Part shown: in pieces, positions 18,353 to 27,522 of the stretch | Layout of the letters: every line of letters begins with the position of its first letter | Position numbering within the stretch: position 1 is the stretch's first letter | Source: Lacinutrix mariniflava | GTDB lineage: Bacteria; Bacteroidota; Bacteroidia; Flavobacteriales; Flavobacteriaceae | Direction: 5' to 3' | NCBI RefSeq assembly: GCF_001418015.1 | Contig: NZ_LIQG01000029.1 | Location: 1 to 64,000, forward strand | Length of the DNA: 64,000 bases | The notes under the pieces: generated by a model | What the model was told of the DNA's origin: nothing | Seen by the model: only the letters and a program-made list of their open reading frames with translations | The model's database searches: none | Program-made: the position numbers and the translations under genes

Positions 18353-18952
18353 ATGTTTTATATAATAGACATTTTAGGAACGTTAGCATTCTCCATTTCG
18401 GGTGTACTTGTTGCGCTTAATAAAAGAATGGATGCATTTGGTGTTCTTATTATTGCTTTTGTAACAGCAGTAGGAGGAGGGACATTGAGAGATGTTCTTA
18501 TTGGTGAAACTCCAGTAAGCTGGATGAAGGATATGACTTTTGTTTACGTAGTTTTAATATCGACAATTTTAGCAGTAATTTTTAAATCGAAAATCGATTA
18601 TCTACGTAAATCGCTATTTTTATTCGATACTATTGGAATAGGTTTGTATACAGTAGTTGGAATAGAGAAAGGTATTAGCGCAGGATTACATCCTATAATT
18701 TGTATAGCATTAGGAACAATGTCTGCATGTTTTGGAGGTGTTATTCGTGATATTTTATGTAATGAGATTCCAGTAATTTTTAGAAAAGAAGTATATGCAA
18801 CAGCTTGTATCCTTGGAGGTATTGTTTATTTTATTATCAAACGTCTGCCAATAGAAGGGAATCTTGTATTTATAATTGCAGGATTGGTTGTTATTATTAC
18901 TCGTCTTTTAGCAGTGAAGTTTAAGTTGAGGTTGCCTAATTTATATAGGTAG
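18353..18952 (+). CDS. TRIC-like/UPF0126 membrane channel
   Basis: A 199-residue protein with seven helices in two homologous halves. The repeats GGGTLRDVLIGETPVSW and GGVIRDILCNEIPVIF are the UPF0126 (YicG) signature. Prokaryotic members related to TRIC form trimeric cation channels. It has a normal length of about 200 residues. Confidence 0.92.
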   Translation: MFYIIDILGTLAFSISGVLVALNKRMDAFGVLIIAFVTAVGGGTLRDVLIGETPVSWMKDMTFVYVVLISTILAVIFKSKIDYLRKSLFLFDTIGIGLYTVVGIEKGISAGLHPIICIALGTMSACFGGVIRDILCNEIPVIFRKEVYATACILGGIVYFIIKRLPIEGNLVFIIAGLVVIITRLLAVKFKLRLPNLYR

Positions 18953-19111
18953 TTTGGTAATTAAAATATTTAATTATTTCACAATTCTAGAAGAAAAATA
19001 GAGTAATAGCTACAATTATATAATCCGTAAAGCGTGAAATTGTTTTTTTAATGGATTCTAAATCCTAAATTTAAACCGTGAAAACGGTCATTAAACAACA
19101 TTTGCTCAATA

Positions 19112-19828
19112 CTATTTCAAAACTATCACCTTATCAATATAAATATTATGTCGTGGCCAATGGCCTCCATCGACTTCTTGCTCTGCAATTTTATCGACAA
19201 CGTCCATTCCTTTAATAACACGACCAAAAGCGGTATATTCTCCATCTAAATGAAACTGATTGCTTTGAGTGATAAAAAACTCGAAAGGCGAGGCTAATTT
19301 ATAAGCGTTTTTAATTTCGCCACTAGGTATGGATATTACTCCACGCTTGTGTTTGTAGCCATGTCTTACATCTGGAGGTAATAAATAGCGACCCATTTTT
19401 TTACGTTTTTGTAAAACCTCTGGCTCATCACTACTTCCACCTTGAATAACAAAGTTTTTTACCACACGATGAAACTGTGTACCATCGAAAGCCTTGTTTT
19501 TTGTTAGAAAAATAAAGTTTGCTCTATGGTATTGCACATTATTAAATAGTTCTAATTCTATATTTCCGTATCTAGTATAAATACGTACTTTATTCTCTTT
19601 ATTAATTTTACCATATTCAGCGAAGAAATCCATCGCGTTATCATCGTTTAAAGGAAGGTAGCGTTCTTCTAGTGTAAGTTTAGAACTATCGATTTTCACT
19701 ATCTTTTCTTCAGCCTTTGGTGTAATGGTATCGGTTGTTATGACTTTTTTCTCTACAGGTTTAGGTTTAGTTTGTTTATCTTCACAATTAAATATTAACA
19801 ACATACAGAAAATTAGAAGTAGTCTCAT
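19112..19828 (-). CDS. Cyclophilin-type peptidyl-prolyl isomerase lipoprotein
   Basis: A 238-residue protein with an N-terminal lipoprotein signal (LLIFCMLLIFNC, lipobox Cys at about residue 15), a charged linker, and a cyclophilin domain (about 85-238) showing FHRVVKNFVIQGG and FEFFITQSNQFHLDGEYTAFGRVIKGMDVVDKI. It would speed proline isomerisation in proteins of the periplasm. Its start codon is only two bases from that of the divergent NUDIX gene. Confidence 0.92.
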   Translation of the reverse strand: MRLLLIFCMLLIFNCEDKQTKPKPVEKKVITTDTITPKAEEKIVKIDSSKLTLEERYLPLNDDNAMDFFAEYGKINKENKVRIYTRYGNIELELFNNVQYHRANFIFLTKNKAFDGTQFHRVVKNFVIQGGSSDEPEVLQKRKKMGRYLLPPDVRHGYKHKRGVISIPSGEIKNAYKLASPFEFFITQSNQFHLDGEYTAFGRVIKGMDVVDKIAEQEVDGGHWPRHNIYIDKVIVLK

Positions 19829-19830
19829 AA

Positions 19831-20472
19831 ATGAAATTTGAATCGTTTTTAAAATCTATTGTAAAAATAGAAAATTTACCACTGCCAGCCGAAACTTCAC
19901 AGTTTAAAATGTCTCCTCCGTTTAGAGAGGACTTAATAAATTTGCAAACTGAAAAGATAAAGAGTGCAAGAAAAAGTGCTGTTATGGCACTGTTTTACCC
20001 AAATGCAGAAGGTGAAACCTATATTGTTTTAATTCTTAGAAAAACATATAAAGGAGTCCATTCTGCACAGGTAGGGTTTCCTGGTGGGAAACTAGAAGCA
20101 AACGAAACCAACCTGCAAGCCGCTTTGCGTGAAACCGAAGAAGAGATAGGAGTAAAGCAGGATACCATTATTGTTCTAAAAGAATTAACCCAAATGTACA
20201 TTCCGCCAAGCAATTTCTATGTGAAGCCATTTATTGGAATTGTAGAAAAAACACCTAAATTCACAAAACAGGAGACAGAAGTAGAGGATATTTTAGAGGT
20301 TAAACTAACCGATTTTTTAAACGATAAAAGAGTAACAAAAAAAACGGTTTCACTAGCTAATGGTCTAAAAGCGAGTGTTCCAGCTTATAATTTAAATAGT
20401 CATTTGGTTTGGGGAGCAACAGCTATGATGCTTAGTGAAGTGAAAGACTTGTTAAAGGCTACCTTTAAATAG
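19831..20472 (+). CDS. CoA pyrophosphatase (NUDIX hydrolase)
   Basis: A 213-residue protein. The NUDIX box is GGKLEANE followed by RETEEEIG, preceded by the CoA-specific UPF0035 stretch ending HSAQVGFPGG. It cleaves CoA or oxidised CoA to 3',5'-ADP and phosphopantetheine. The N-terminus (MKFESFLKSIVKIENL) agrees with the family, so the start two bases from the divergent gene is right. The PlsC-type gene follows 44 bp downstream. Confidence 0.92.
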   Translation: MKFESFLKSIVKIENLPLPAETSQFKMSPPFREDLINLQTEKIKSARKSAVMALFYPNAEGETYIVLILRKTYKGVHSAQVGFPGGKLEANETNLQAALRETEEEIGVKQDTIIVLKELTQMYIPPSNFYVKPFIGIVEKTPKFTKQETEVEDILEVKLTDFLNDKRVTKKTVSLANGLKASVPAYNLNSHLVWGATAMMLSEVKDLLKATFK

Positions 20473-20516
20473 TTCCATTTTGCTACATTTGTTAATACTA
20501 AGAACTAAAAACAACT

Positions 20517-21320
20517 ATGGGTTTATTTAAACGAAATCCTTTCGGACATATACTATTTCTAAAAAAGTGGCTTATTAGACTCCTTGGAGTACTATCTCAT
20601 AGGCGCTTTCGTGGCTTTAACAATTTACAGATTGAAGGTTCAGAGATTATTAAAAACTTACCAGATACTAACGTGCTTTTTATCTCTAACCACCAAACGT
20701 ACTTTGCAGATGTATTCTCAATGTTCCACGTGTTTAACGCGAGTTTAAGTAATAGAGAAGACTCTATTAAAAATGTTGGATATTTATGGAACCCGAAATT
20801 AAACATGTATTACGTTGCAGCTAAAGAAACCATGAAATCTGGTTTGTTACCTAAAATATTTGCTTATACAGGATCAATAAGTATTGAGCGTACCTGGAGA
20901 AGTAAGGGAGAGAATATAAACAGGCAAGTGAAAATGAGTGACATTTCTGCCATTTCTAAAGCTTTAGACGATGGTTGGGTAATTACATTCCCTCAAGGTA
21001 CAACAACACCATTTAAGCCCATTCGTAAGGGAACAGCGCATATTATTAAACGCTACAAGCCAATTGTAGTACCTATTGTAATAGATGGGTTTAGACGCTC
21101 TTTCGATAAAAAAGGTCTATATATCAAAAAGAAAAACGTGTATCAATCTTTCGAAATTAAAAAACCTTTGGAAATTGATTACGAAAACGAATCGATAGCA
21201 AGTATTGTAGAGAAAATAGAATATGCTATCGAACAACATCCTTCATTTTTAAAAGTGATCCCTCAGGAAGAGTTGTTAGCTCAAGAAGAGTTAAATAAAC
21301 AACGTGAGTGGCTTGGGTAG
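20517..21320 (+). CDS. PlsC-type 1-acylglycerol-3-phosphate acyltransferase
   Basis: A 267-residue acyltransferase. The catalytic block is SNHQTYFADVFSMF (His and Asp), with FPQGTTTPF as the phosphate-binding block and VVPIVIDGFRRSF as block IV. The spacing between His and Asp is five residues (QTYFA), one more than the textbook HX4D. It attaches a fatty acyl chain to lysophosphatidate at the inner membrane. It probably shares a transcript with the NUDIX gene. Confidence 0.9.
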   Translation: MGLFKRNPFGHILFLKKWLIRLLGVLSHRRFRGFNNLQIEGSEIIKNLPDTNVLFISNHQTYFADVFSMFHVFNASLSNREDSIKNVGYLWNPKLNMYYVAAKETMKSGLLPKIFAYTGSISIERTWRSKGENINRQVKMSDISAISKALDDGWVITFPQGTTTPFKPIRKGTAHIIKRYKPIVVPIVIDGFRRSFDKKGLYIKKKNVYQSFEIKKPLEIDYENESIASIVEKIEYAIEQHPSFLKVIPQEELLAQEELNKQREWLG

Positions 21321-21602
21321 TATTCTGTTTATAGAACAGTTTAAGCTAGCCAGACTTTATTTTAGTATTTCATTATCGTTGTAATAAAAGAAAAGAGAAA
21401 ACAATTAATACTTTATTATTTTTTTTTAATAAAGTTATTTAGTTGAATTCATTTTCTTAATACAAAGGCAATTATTATAAGTTTTTATATTAAAAAAAAC
21501 GTCTTATATTAGTTGTCATACTCGATTAGTTATTAAAATAATGATGTATTTTTCGAGAGTAGCATAGGTATAACTAATTCGTATTAATAACAATAATACT
21601 TT

Positions 21603-22826
21603 ATGATTGGACCAGATGAGCACATTAAAGAAAGTGAAAGGCTTAATGATTTAGAATCGTTTTCTATTCTTGATACTTTACCAGAAAGTGATTACGATAA
21701 CCTAACACGCCTAGCTTCTCAAATATGCAATACACCTATTTCTTTAATTAGTTTAATTGATGATAAACGCCAATGGTTTAAATCTCATCACGGTTTAGAA
21801 GCATCTGAAACACCTAAAGAACAAGCCTTTTGCGCACATGCTATAAACGATCAAGAACAAGTTTTTATTATCGAAGATGCGCGAAAAGACATACGTTTTC
21901 ATGATAATCCATTGGTAACTGGAGATCCTCATGTTATATTTTATGCAGGAGTTCCATTAATTAGCGAAAGCGGCTTGCCTCTTGGTACTCTATGTGTAAT
22001 AGATAATAAACCAAAAACATTAAGTCAAGATCAAATTCACTCCTTGAATGCGCTTTCTAAGCAGGTAATGAATTTACTAAAGCTTAGAAAAAACGAAAAG
22101 TTACTAGAGCAATCATTAAAAACACTCAAAGCTAAAAATAAGGAATTAGAACAATTTACATTCATAGCATCTCACGATTTGCAAGAACCTATTAATACAG
22201 TAATTAGTCTAATCGATATTTTAGAAGAAGAACCTAATAATAACTTAAACGCGATTGAGAAAAAAAGCTTTGAGTATATTTATAGTGCAGCCCATAGAAT
22301 GAAAGCGCTTGTAAAAGCACTGCTTGATTATGGAAAACTAGGAGAAAGAGCTCAAGTAAAACAAGTAGATTGTAATACTATTGTAAAAAACGTAATCAAA
22401 GATTTAGATGCGTTAATAAAAGAGTCTAAAGCTCAAATTACTATTAATAAATTACCAACGCTGTATGCGTTTGAGGTAGAATTAATGTTCTTATTTAAAT
22501 ACTTAATAATTAACGCAATTAAGTTCTCGAAACCCAATGTCACGCCAGTGATTAAAATCTCTTTTATAGCAGAAAACTTAAATTGGAGATTTAGTGTAGA
22601 AGATAATGGAATAGGTATTGACGAGAAATATAAAGAGAAAATATTTTTAATTTTCCAACGGTTACATCAAAGAGTAACGTATTCTGGAATTGGAATAGGT
22701 TTGTCTCATTGCAATAAAATTGCAGAGTTGCATAAGGGAGGTATATGGGTAGATTCTAAATTAAACCATGGTAGTTCATTTCAATTTACAATAAATAAAA
22801 ATTTAAAGCATTATGAGAAAATTTGA
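21603..22826 (+). CDS. GAF-domain sensor histidine kinase
   Basis: A 407-residue soluble kinase with an N-terminal GAF domain (about 20-160, with QAFCAHAIN and FYAGVPLISESGLPLGTLCVID), a short coiled coil, a HisKA dimerisation domain (FIASHDLQEPINTVISL with the phospho-acceptor His) and an ATP-binding domain (NAIKFSKP; VEDNGIGIDEKYKEKIFLIFQRLH). It has no membrane segment, so the signal is cytosolic. It overlaps the response regulator by 14 bp. Confidence 0.93.
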   Translation: MIGPDEHIKESERLNDLESFSILDTLPESDYDNLTRLASQICNTPISLISLIDDKRQWFKSHHGLEASETPKEQAFCAHAINDQEQVFIIEDARKDIRFHDNPLVTGDPHVIFYAGVPLISESGLPLGTLCVIDNKPKTLSQDQIHSLNALSKQVMNLLKLRKNEKLLEQSLKTLKAKNKELEQFTFIASHDLQEPINTVISLIDILEEEPNNNLNAIEKKSFEYIYSAAHRMKALVKALLDYGKLGERAQVKQVDCNTIVKNVIKDLDALIKESKAQITINKLPTLYAFEVELMFLFKYLIINAIKFSKPNVTPVIKISFIAENLNWRFSVEDNGIGIDEKYKEKIFLIFQRLHQRVTYSGIGIGLSHCNKIAELHKGGIWVDSKLNHGSSFQFTINKNLKHYEKI

Positions 22827-23235
22827 TGGATTAGATTTTATCCTGTTGGTAGACGACGACGAGTCTACTAATTTCGTAAATAACATAATTATAAAAAAAG
22901 CAGAAATAGATGCGCCGGTTCATGTTGCTTTCGATGGTATAGAAGCCTTAGAGTTCTTGACATCTACTGGTAAATTTGCATCTCAAAAGACTTTACCAAA
23001 ATCGGGAATTATTTTTTTAGATATTAATATGCCTGTAATGAATGGTTGGGAGTTTCTAGAAGAATACCGTAAACTCAATAGTACACAAAAAGAAAATATA
23101 GAAATAGTGATGTTAACTACAAGCTTAAACGAAGACGATTCTACAAGAGCTAACAGTAATGTAGATATAAAAAGACTTGTTAATAAGCCATTAAGAATAG
23201 AGAAGCTTAATAAAATTATTAATGATCGTATTTAG
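22813..23235 (+). CDS. Single-domain response regulator
   Basis: A 140-residue receiver domain with an acidic pocket (LLVDDDES), phospho-acceptor Asp in IIFLDINMPVMNGWEF, Thr in VMLTTS and Lys in VNKPL. There is no output domain. It resembles regulators paired with GAF or phytochrome-type kinases. It overlaps the kinase gene by 14 bp and is therefore its cognate partner. Confidence 0.93.
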   Translation: MRKFDGLDFILLVDDDESTNFVNNIIIKKAEIDAPVHVAFDGIEALEFLTSTGKFASQKTLPKSGIIFLDINMPVMNGWEFLEEYRKLNSTQKENIEIVMLTTSLNEDDSTRANSNVDIKRLVNKPLRIEKLNKIINDRI

Positions 23236-23321
23236 AGCAGAGATTATCAGGTTCTTAATTAAAAACTAGTAAGTCTGTTATAGTTTTATAGAGTAACTAT
23301 TATACAAATATTAAAAGTGTT

Positions 23322-23504
23322 TTAATGACTAATATTATATAGAAACTCACCAAATACCTCTCCGCCTTTATACACTTGTCCAATAATAAAAACAACCGAA
23401 ACTAAAGCAACACATAAGTTAATGCTAGATTTCTCTTTGTTGGATAGTGCTTGGTATTTATCTATAATTTTATCAATAAAAAAGGAATTTTCTTGAGTAT
23501 TCAT
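23322..23504 (-). CDS. Small single-helix membrane protein
   Basis: 60 residues with a charged N-terminus and one membrane helix (about 29-45, LCVALVSVVFIIGQVY). It is the third gene of the sigma-factor operon, 10 bp after the putative anti-sigma gene. No family is recognised. It may belong to the same membrane control complex. Confidence 0.7.
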   Translation of the reverse strand: MNTQENSFFIDKIIDKYQALSNKEKSSINLCVALVSVVFIIGQVYKGGEVFGEFLYNISH

Positions 23505-23514
23505 AATGTAAATT

Positions 23515-24147
23515 TTAAACTTCTAGTTTCTTTAATTCTTTATAATTACGGTTTAAACGCTTCATTAAAATACCATAAATTAATTTGTAAAACAGCCAAA
23601 TTAAGCCAACAAAAACAACAGTCATAACTATTATAATAGCTGCCATAATAAGTTTTCCATTAGTGTCGGCCTTTGCCATTAACTCTACTACTTTAGGGTC
23701 TGTTTGCGTTGCATAGTAAGAGCCTAAAATCATAGCTACAACTGCCATAATTAGGTTGTAACCAACATAATATTTAATTACTTTTCTAGTGCTAAGAATA
23801 CTTTCCATAAGCTTCTTAGCATTATCAGTAACAGAAATACTTTTATAAGCCTTAAAAAGTAAATATATAAACACTAAAATAACAGTAAAACTAAAAATAG
23901 TTAAACTTGTTAAAAGTGTTTCGTTCATGTGTGTAGACTCCACTTGTGCTCTGTAAGAAGCCGATAATTTTGGTAGAAAAGTAATAGCTACCCAAAAAAT
24001 TAATTCTGCAATACTAATATAAAATAACGTCTTAACAATCGAAGACGATTTTTTCCATAGCATAGGATATAACTCTTTAGAGCTCAGTTGCTTTTCTTCA
24101 ACTGCATCACTTTGCCAGTGTTTTTTTAATAATTCTAATTCATCCAT
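23515..24147 (-). CDS. Membrane protein downstream of ECF sigma, putative anti-sigma factor
   Basis: A 210-residue protein. A soluble N-terminus starting MDELELLKKHWQSD, a typical opening for flavobacterial proteins encoded after sigma-70 genes, is followed by four membrane helices (about 38-56, 79-98, 126-146, 165-190). It has no zinc anti-sigma motif (HxxxCxxC). The role as anti-sigma factor is inferred from position, four bases after the sigma gene. Confidence 0.75.
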   Translation of the reverse strand: MDELELLKKHWQSDAVEEKQLSSKELYPMLWKKSSSIVKTLFYISIAELIFWVAITFLPKLSASYRAQVESTHMNETLLTSLTIFSFTVILVFIYLLFKAYKSISVTDNAKKLMESILSTRKVIKYYVGYNLIMAVVAMILGSYYATQTDPKVVELMAKADTNGKLIMAAIIIVMTVVFVGLIWLFYKLIYGILMKRLNRNYKELKKLEV

Positions 24148-24151
24148 CTTT

Positions 24152-24646
24152 TTACGGATTTAGTATGGTTCTTAACTTGTTTTTCACTCTATTCATCTTC
24201 ACTCTAGCATTAACTTCAGTAATACCCATTGTTTCACTAATTTCTTTATAATTTTTGTCCTCTAAGTATAAGAAAACAAGTGCTTTTTCAATATCATTTA
24301 ATTGGTGTACAGCACTGTAAAGCAATTTTAATTGTTGCTCCTCAGTATCGTCGTAATCCTCGGCCTTAATTTTAAACTGAACAGTATCAAACTGTGTTGT
24401 ATTAATCGTTCGCTTAGACTTTCTATATAATGTAATAGCAGTGTTTAAGCCAACTCTGTACATCCACGTGCTAAATTTCGCATCACCACGAAATTTAGGA
24501 TAGGCCTTCCATAACTGTATGGTTATTTCCTGAAACAAATCGTTATGCGCATCGTAGTTATTGGTATATAATCTACAGACTTTATGCACGATGTTCTGGT
24601 GTTTTTCCAGCAATTCTATAAAACTATGTTCGAGTTCTTTATTCAA
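24152..24646 (-). CDS. ECF RNA polymerase sigma factor
   Basis: A 164-residue sigma-70 family protein. Region 2 has NDLFQEITIQLWKAYPKFRGDAKFSTWMYRVGLNTAI and region 4 has EKALVFLYLEDKNYKEISETMGITEVNARVKMNRVKNKL. It has the normal ECF length. A -7 box TAATTTTG on the minus strand (24705-24712) lies about 60 bp upstream. It leads an operon with two small membrane proteins. Confidence 0.93.
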   Translation of the reverse strand: MNKELEHSFIELLEKHQNIVHKVCRLYTNNYDAHNDLFQEITIQLWKAYPKFRGDAKFSTWMYRVGLNTAITLYRKSKRTINTTQFDTVQFKIKAEDYDDTEEQQLKLLYSAVHQLNDIEKALVFLYLEDKNYKEISETMGITEVNARVKMNRVKNKLRTILNP

Positions 24647-24704
24647 TGTGGTTGGTTAGGTTACTCTATAAGTAGTATAAACTTAAGATATGTTACAGTA
24701 ATTG

Positions 24705-24712
24705 CAAAATTA
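24705..24712 (-). promoter_or_regulatory. -7 box of the sigma-factor operon
   Basis: The minus strand reads TAATTTTG, an exact TAnnTTTG match, 58 bp upstream of the sigma gene and directly beside the repeat element that begins at 24721. Confidence 0.45.
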
Positions 24713-24720
24713 TTTTTTTT

Positions 24721-24799
24721 GGCGTTACCTAAAGGTCGGGCTTTCCGCTATATCTTTTGTTAAAAAAAACAAAAGGATGCCGCTTCAATCCCTAACGCG
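24721..24799. repeat. Dispersed inverted-terminus repeat, copy 1
   Basis: The element starts GGCGTTACCTAAAGGTCGGG and ends TCAATCCCTAACGC, so its ends (GCGTTA/TAACGC) are inverted repeats. Inside is a CTTTTGTT/AACAAAAG hairpin. A second copy with the same ends and a different inner hairpin is at 51636-51724. It looks like a REP-like non-coding repeat of Bacteroidetes genomes. Confidence 0.75.
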
Positions 24800-24897
24800 A
24801 AGCCGTCTAAATTTAATGTTTATTCTTAAATTAATACTTTATGTAAAAACGTTAAAGCACTCATTTGGTTGTTTTTAATGTTTGCTATAGGTAATCT

Positions 24898-25581
24898 CTA
24901 TAGTGAGCCTTTATTGCTTTGTGTTATTAATCCTTTAACTATAAGTAATTGTGCTAAAGCATAAGTAAACATAATACTAAAATCGGCTAAATAAAATGGT
25001 AAATAAAACTTATTAAAAGCTAAAAGACTATCCGAAACCATAAAAATCAACGCTCCAAGAAATACCAAATTATAACTATTAGCACCAACTTTTTTATCTC
25101 TTAAAAATGCAGAAGTTGCCATTGCTAAAATAATAAGCATGTATAAAATTACAGGAATTAATAAAGCATTCAAGCCAGACTTTAAAAACCAAAACAGTCC
25201 AAAAGCATAAACTAAAAGTAAAGCAATAAAACCATAAGGCTTTTTATTTTTATCTCTATGTTTTAAAAACACCAAACAATAGAAAATATGCGCTATTAAA
25301 AAAGCAATAAGACCAGAGATAAAAAAATATTCAGAGACACTTACAAAAAGTAAAAGCACATCACCTAATACCGAAAATCCCAATGCCAGAACCGTTAGCA
25401 TTCTAACGTTATTTCTTAGGTGTTTACTATTTATTAAAAAGAAAACAATCAAACTTATAACAACAAGAGGTTTAGATATATAATGTATCCAGTTTAAATC
25501 TAGCCAATCTGCAATTAGTGTTTCAAAACAAAGAATAATTGTAAATATAATATAGAAAGTATAAGATTTGGTTGGTTGCAT
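24898..25581 (-). CDS. YhhN family lysoplasmalogenase-like membrane protein
   Basis: 227 residues from the ATG at 25581 (MQPTKSYTFYIIF). The frame is open further to 25662, but that extension has no family look. About eight membrane helices and YhhN motifs are visible (LGDVLLLFVSVSEYFFISGLIAFLIAHIFY; LGALIFMVSDSLLAFNKF). The family includes lysoplasmalogenases that split vinyl-ether lysolipids. Substrate use in this organism is unknown. Confidence 0.85.
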   Translation of the reverse strand: MQPTKSYTFYIIFTIILCFETLIADWLDLNWIHYISKPLVVISLIVFFLINSKHLRNNVRMLTVLALGFSVLGDVLLLFVSVSEYFFISGLIAFLIAHIFYCLVFLKHRDKNKKPYGFIALLLVYAFGLFWFLKSGLNALLIPVILYMLIILAMATSAFLRDKKVGANSYNLVFLGALIFMVSDSLLAFNKFYLPFYLADFSIMFTYALAQLLIVKGLITQSNKGSL

Positions 25582-25789
25582 TAGCAATTTGTTGGTAATG
25601 TAAAAGTATGTAATTAAAAGCGTTTTAGCATTACCACGTATATAAGAGTCCGCAAGAAACAAAGTAGTTTCTTACCAACGTTTATATTAAACACAGTCAA
25701 AAGTTAGGAGTGGAAAATAGAGTAATCTAACAATTCAATAAATACAATTGTTTAACCTTTAAATAATAGCCTTTATAAACAGTAAATCG

Positions 25790-25797
25790 TATCTTTG
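25790..25797 (+). promoter_or_regulatory. -7 box of the NDH-2 gene
   Basis: TATCTTTG is an exact TAnnTTTG match. It contains the TTG that could be taken for a start at 25795, so the ATG at 25825 is the real start. Confidence 0.65.
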
Positions 25798-25824
25798 ATT
25801 ACACTATTTTTATTATCTATTTCT

Positions 25825-27099
25825 ATGAATATTCCAGAATCTAAATTACCAAGAGTTGTCATTGTAGGTGGCGGTTTTGCAGGTGTAAGTATGGCTAAAG
25901 CTTTGGCCAATAAAAATGTTCAAGTGGTATTAATAGACAAACGGAATTACCATACGTTTCAGCCCTTACTATATCAAGTGTCTTCAGCAGGATTAGAACC
26001 AGATTCTATTGCTTATCCTCTTAGAAAAATAATAAAAAATCACAAACACACTTATTTCCGTTTAACGGAAGTAGAACGTATAGATGCCGATAAAAAAGAA
26101 ATTCATGCCGATATTGGTGTACTTTCTTTCGATTATCTAATTCTTGCCACAGGAACGAAAACAAATTACTTTGGTAATAAAACTATCCAGGATAATAGTA
26201 TGCCAATGAAAAAAGTGCCACAAGCACTTAATATTCGTAGTTTAATACTTCAAAATTTTGAAAGTGCAGCAGTTAGTAATAATAAAAGCGAACGCGAAGC
26301 ATTACTAAACTTTGTAATAGTTGGAGGTGGACCAACAGGAGTAGAGCTTGCAGGAGCTATTGCCGAACTTAAAAACCACATTCTCCCAAGAGATTATAAA
26401 GATATTGACGCTAATAGAATGCAAATACACTTGCTAGAAGGTAACGCAAGAGTATTACCACCAATGAGCGAGCATGCCTCAAAAAAAGCGGAACAGTTTT
26501 TAAAAGAATTAGGCGTATTAATACATTGTAACACCTTTGTAAAAGATTACGATGGTAAAACAGTAACCACAAATACAGATTTAACATTAGAGTCCGACAC
26601 CTTAATTTGGGCAGCAGGAGTTACAGGTCGTCCAGTAAAAGGTCTGGATGCAAAAGTTATAATGGAACATTCTAACCGTTATAAAGTAAATAGATACAAT
26701 CAAGTAGAAGGTTACGATTCTATTTTTGCACTTGGAGATATTGCGTTAATGGAAACCGAAGCATTCCCAAAAGGACATCCGCAAGTCGCACAACCAGCAA
26801 TACAACAAGGCAAATTATTAGGCAAAAATATACTAAGACTTATTGATAAAAAGCCTTTAAAAGAATTTACTTATCACGATAAAGGTTCTATGGCTACAGT
26901 TGGTAGAAATAAAGCAGTTGTAGATTTAAAACATTATAAATTCGCAGGCTTTTTTGCTTGGTTTGTTTGGATGTTTGTACACTTAATGTCTTTGGTAGGT
27001 TTTAGAAACAGAGTAATTGTGTTTTTTAATTGGACTTACAATTATATTAATTTCGATAAAGCAGCTAGGCTTATTATTAGACCTTATGTTAAGAAGTGA
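25825..27099 (+). CDS. ndh: Type II NADH dehydrogenase (NDH-2)
   Basis: 424 residues from ATG at 25825. FAD-binding GGGFAGVSMAKAL, the NRNYHTFQPLLYQVSSAGLEPDSIAYPLR segment of bacterial NDH-2, the NAD-binding GGGPTGVELAGAIAEL, and ALGDIALM are all present. A hydrophobic C-terminal segment (FFAWFVWMFVHLMSL) attaches it to the membrane. It passes electrons from NADH to quinone without pumping protons. The stop codon lies inside a tandem AGAAGTG repeat. Confidence 0.92.
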   Translation: MNIPESKLPRVVIVGGGFAGVSMAKALANKNVQVVLIDKRNYHTFQPLLYQVSSAGLEPDSIAYPLRKIIKNHKHTYFRLTEVERIDADKKEIHADIGVLSFDYLILATGTKTNYFGNKTIQDNSMPMKKVPQALNIRSLILQNFESAAVSNNKSEREALLNFVIVGGGPTGVELAGAIAELKNHILPRDYKDIDANRMQIHLLEGNARVLPPMSEHASKKAEQFLKELGVLIHCNTFVKDYDGKTVTTNTDLTLESDTLIWAAGVTGRPVKGLDAKVIMEHSNRYKVNRYNQVEGYDSIFALGDIALMETEAFPKGHPQVAQPAIQQGKLLGKNILRLIDKKPLKEFTYHDKGSMATVGRNKAVVDLKHYKFAGFFAWFVWMFVHLMSLVGFRNRVIVFFNWTYNYINFDKAARLIIRPYVKK

Positions 27100-27126
27100 G
27101 AAGTGAGAAGTGAGAAGTGAGAAGTG
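27092..27126. repeat. Five tandem AGAAGTG units
   Basis: Five perfect 7-bp copies. The first contains the NDH-2 stop codon (TGA at 27097-27099), so changes in copy number would not affect the protein unless they occur in the first unit. Confidence 0.9.
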
Positions 27127-27522
27127 AAAAAGTAGTGTCATTGCGAGCTTTTTCAATAGAAAAAAAGCGCGGCAATCTCTTCAATTTACCTCTAATACTA
27201 TATGGAGTAGGTCTTTGTGTTTTTCTCATTTTTACATGACTGTTTTTCTTGCTAAGTCAGGAAGTCATTAGCAAAGTATCAAAAGATTACTTCATCGTTC
27301 TGTAATAATACTTACAATCAAACCATTCAACGCATCAAGAGATTGCTTCGTCCTGCGTCCTCGCAATGACGATAATAACGAGATTGCTAAGTCGTTCCTT
27401 TGGCTCTTCTCGCAATGACGAGTACATTTCAACCTTAAAAAAATACAGTTCGGTAACTATAAGTTTTAAAAACGATACTACAAACGCACATTTGTATCAT
27501 CAATTAAAGCCAACGAACCGAT
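27127..27522. repeat. Decayed TCATTGCGAG-type dispersed repeat cluster
   Basis: A 396-bp gene-free stretch with one TCATTGCGAG (27138) and two CTCGCAATGAC copies in the opposite sense (27360 and 27409), together with GAGATTGC motifs near 27341 and 27381 and GGCAATCTC near 27171. This is the look of a widespread interspersed palindromic repeat, several times inserted or rearranged. No gene is supported here; an overlapping plus-strand frame is judged spurious. Confidence 0.65.

Noticed and set aside
27092-27126. Possible CRISPR array from the AGAAGTG units
   Set aside because: Units are 7 bp with no spacers and there are no cas genes; a simple tandem repeat.
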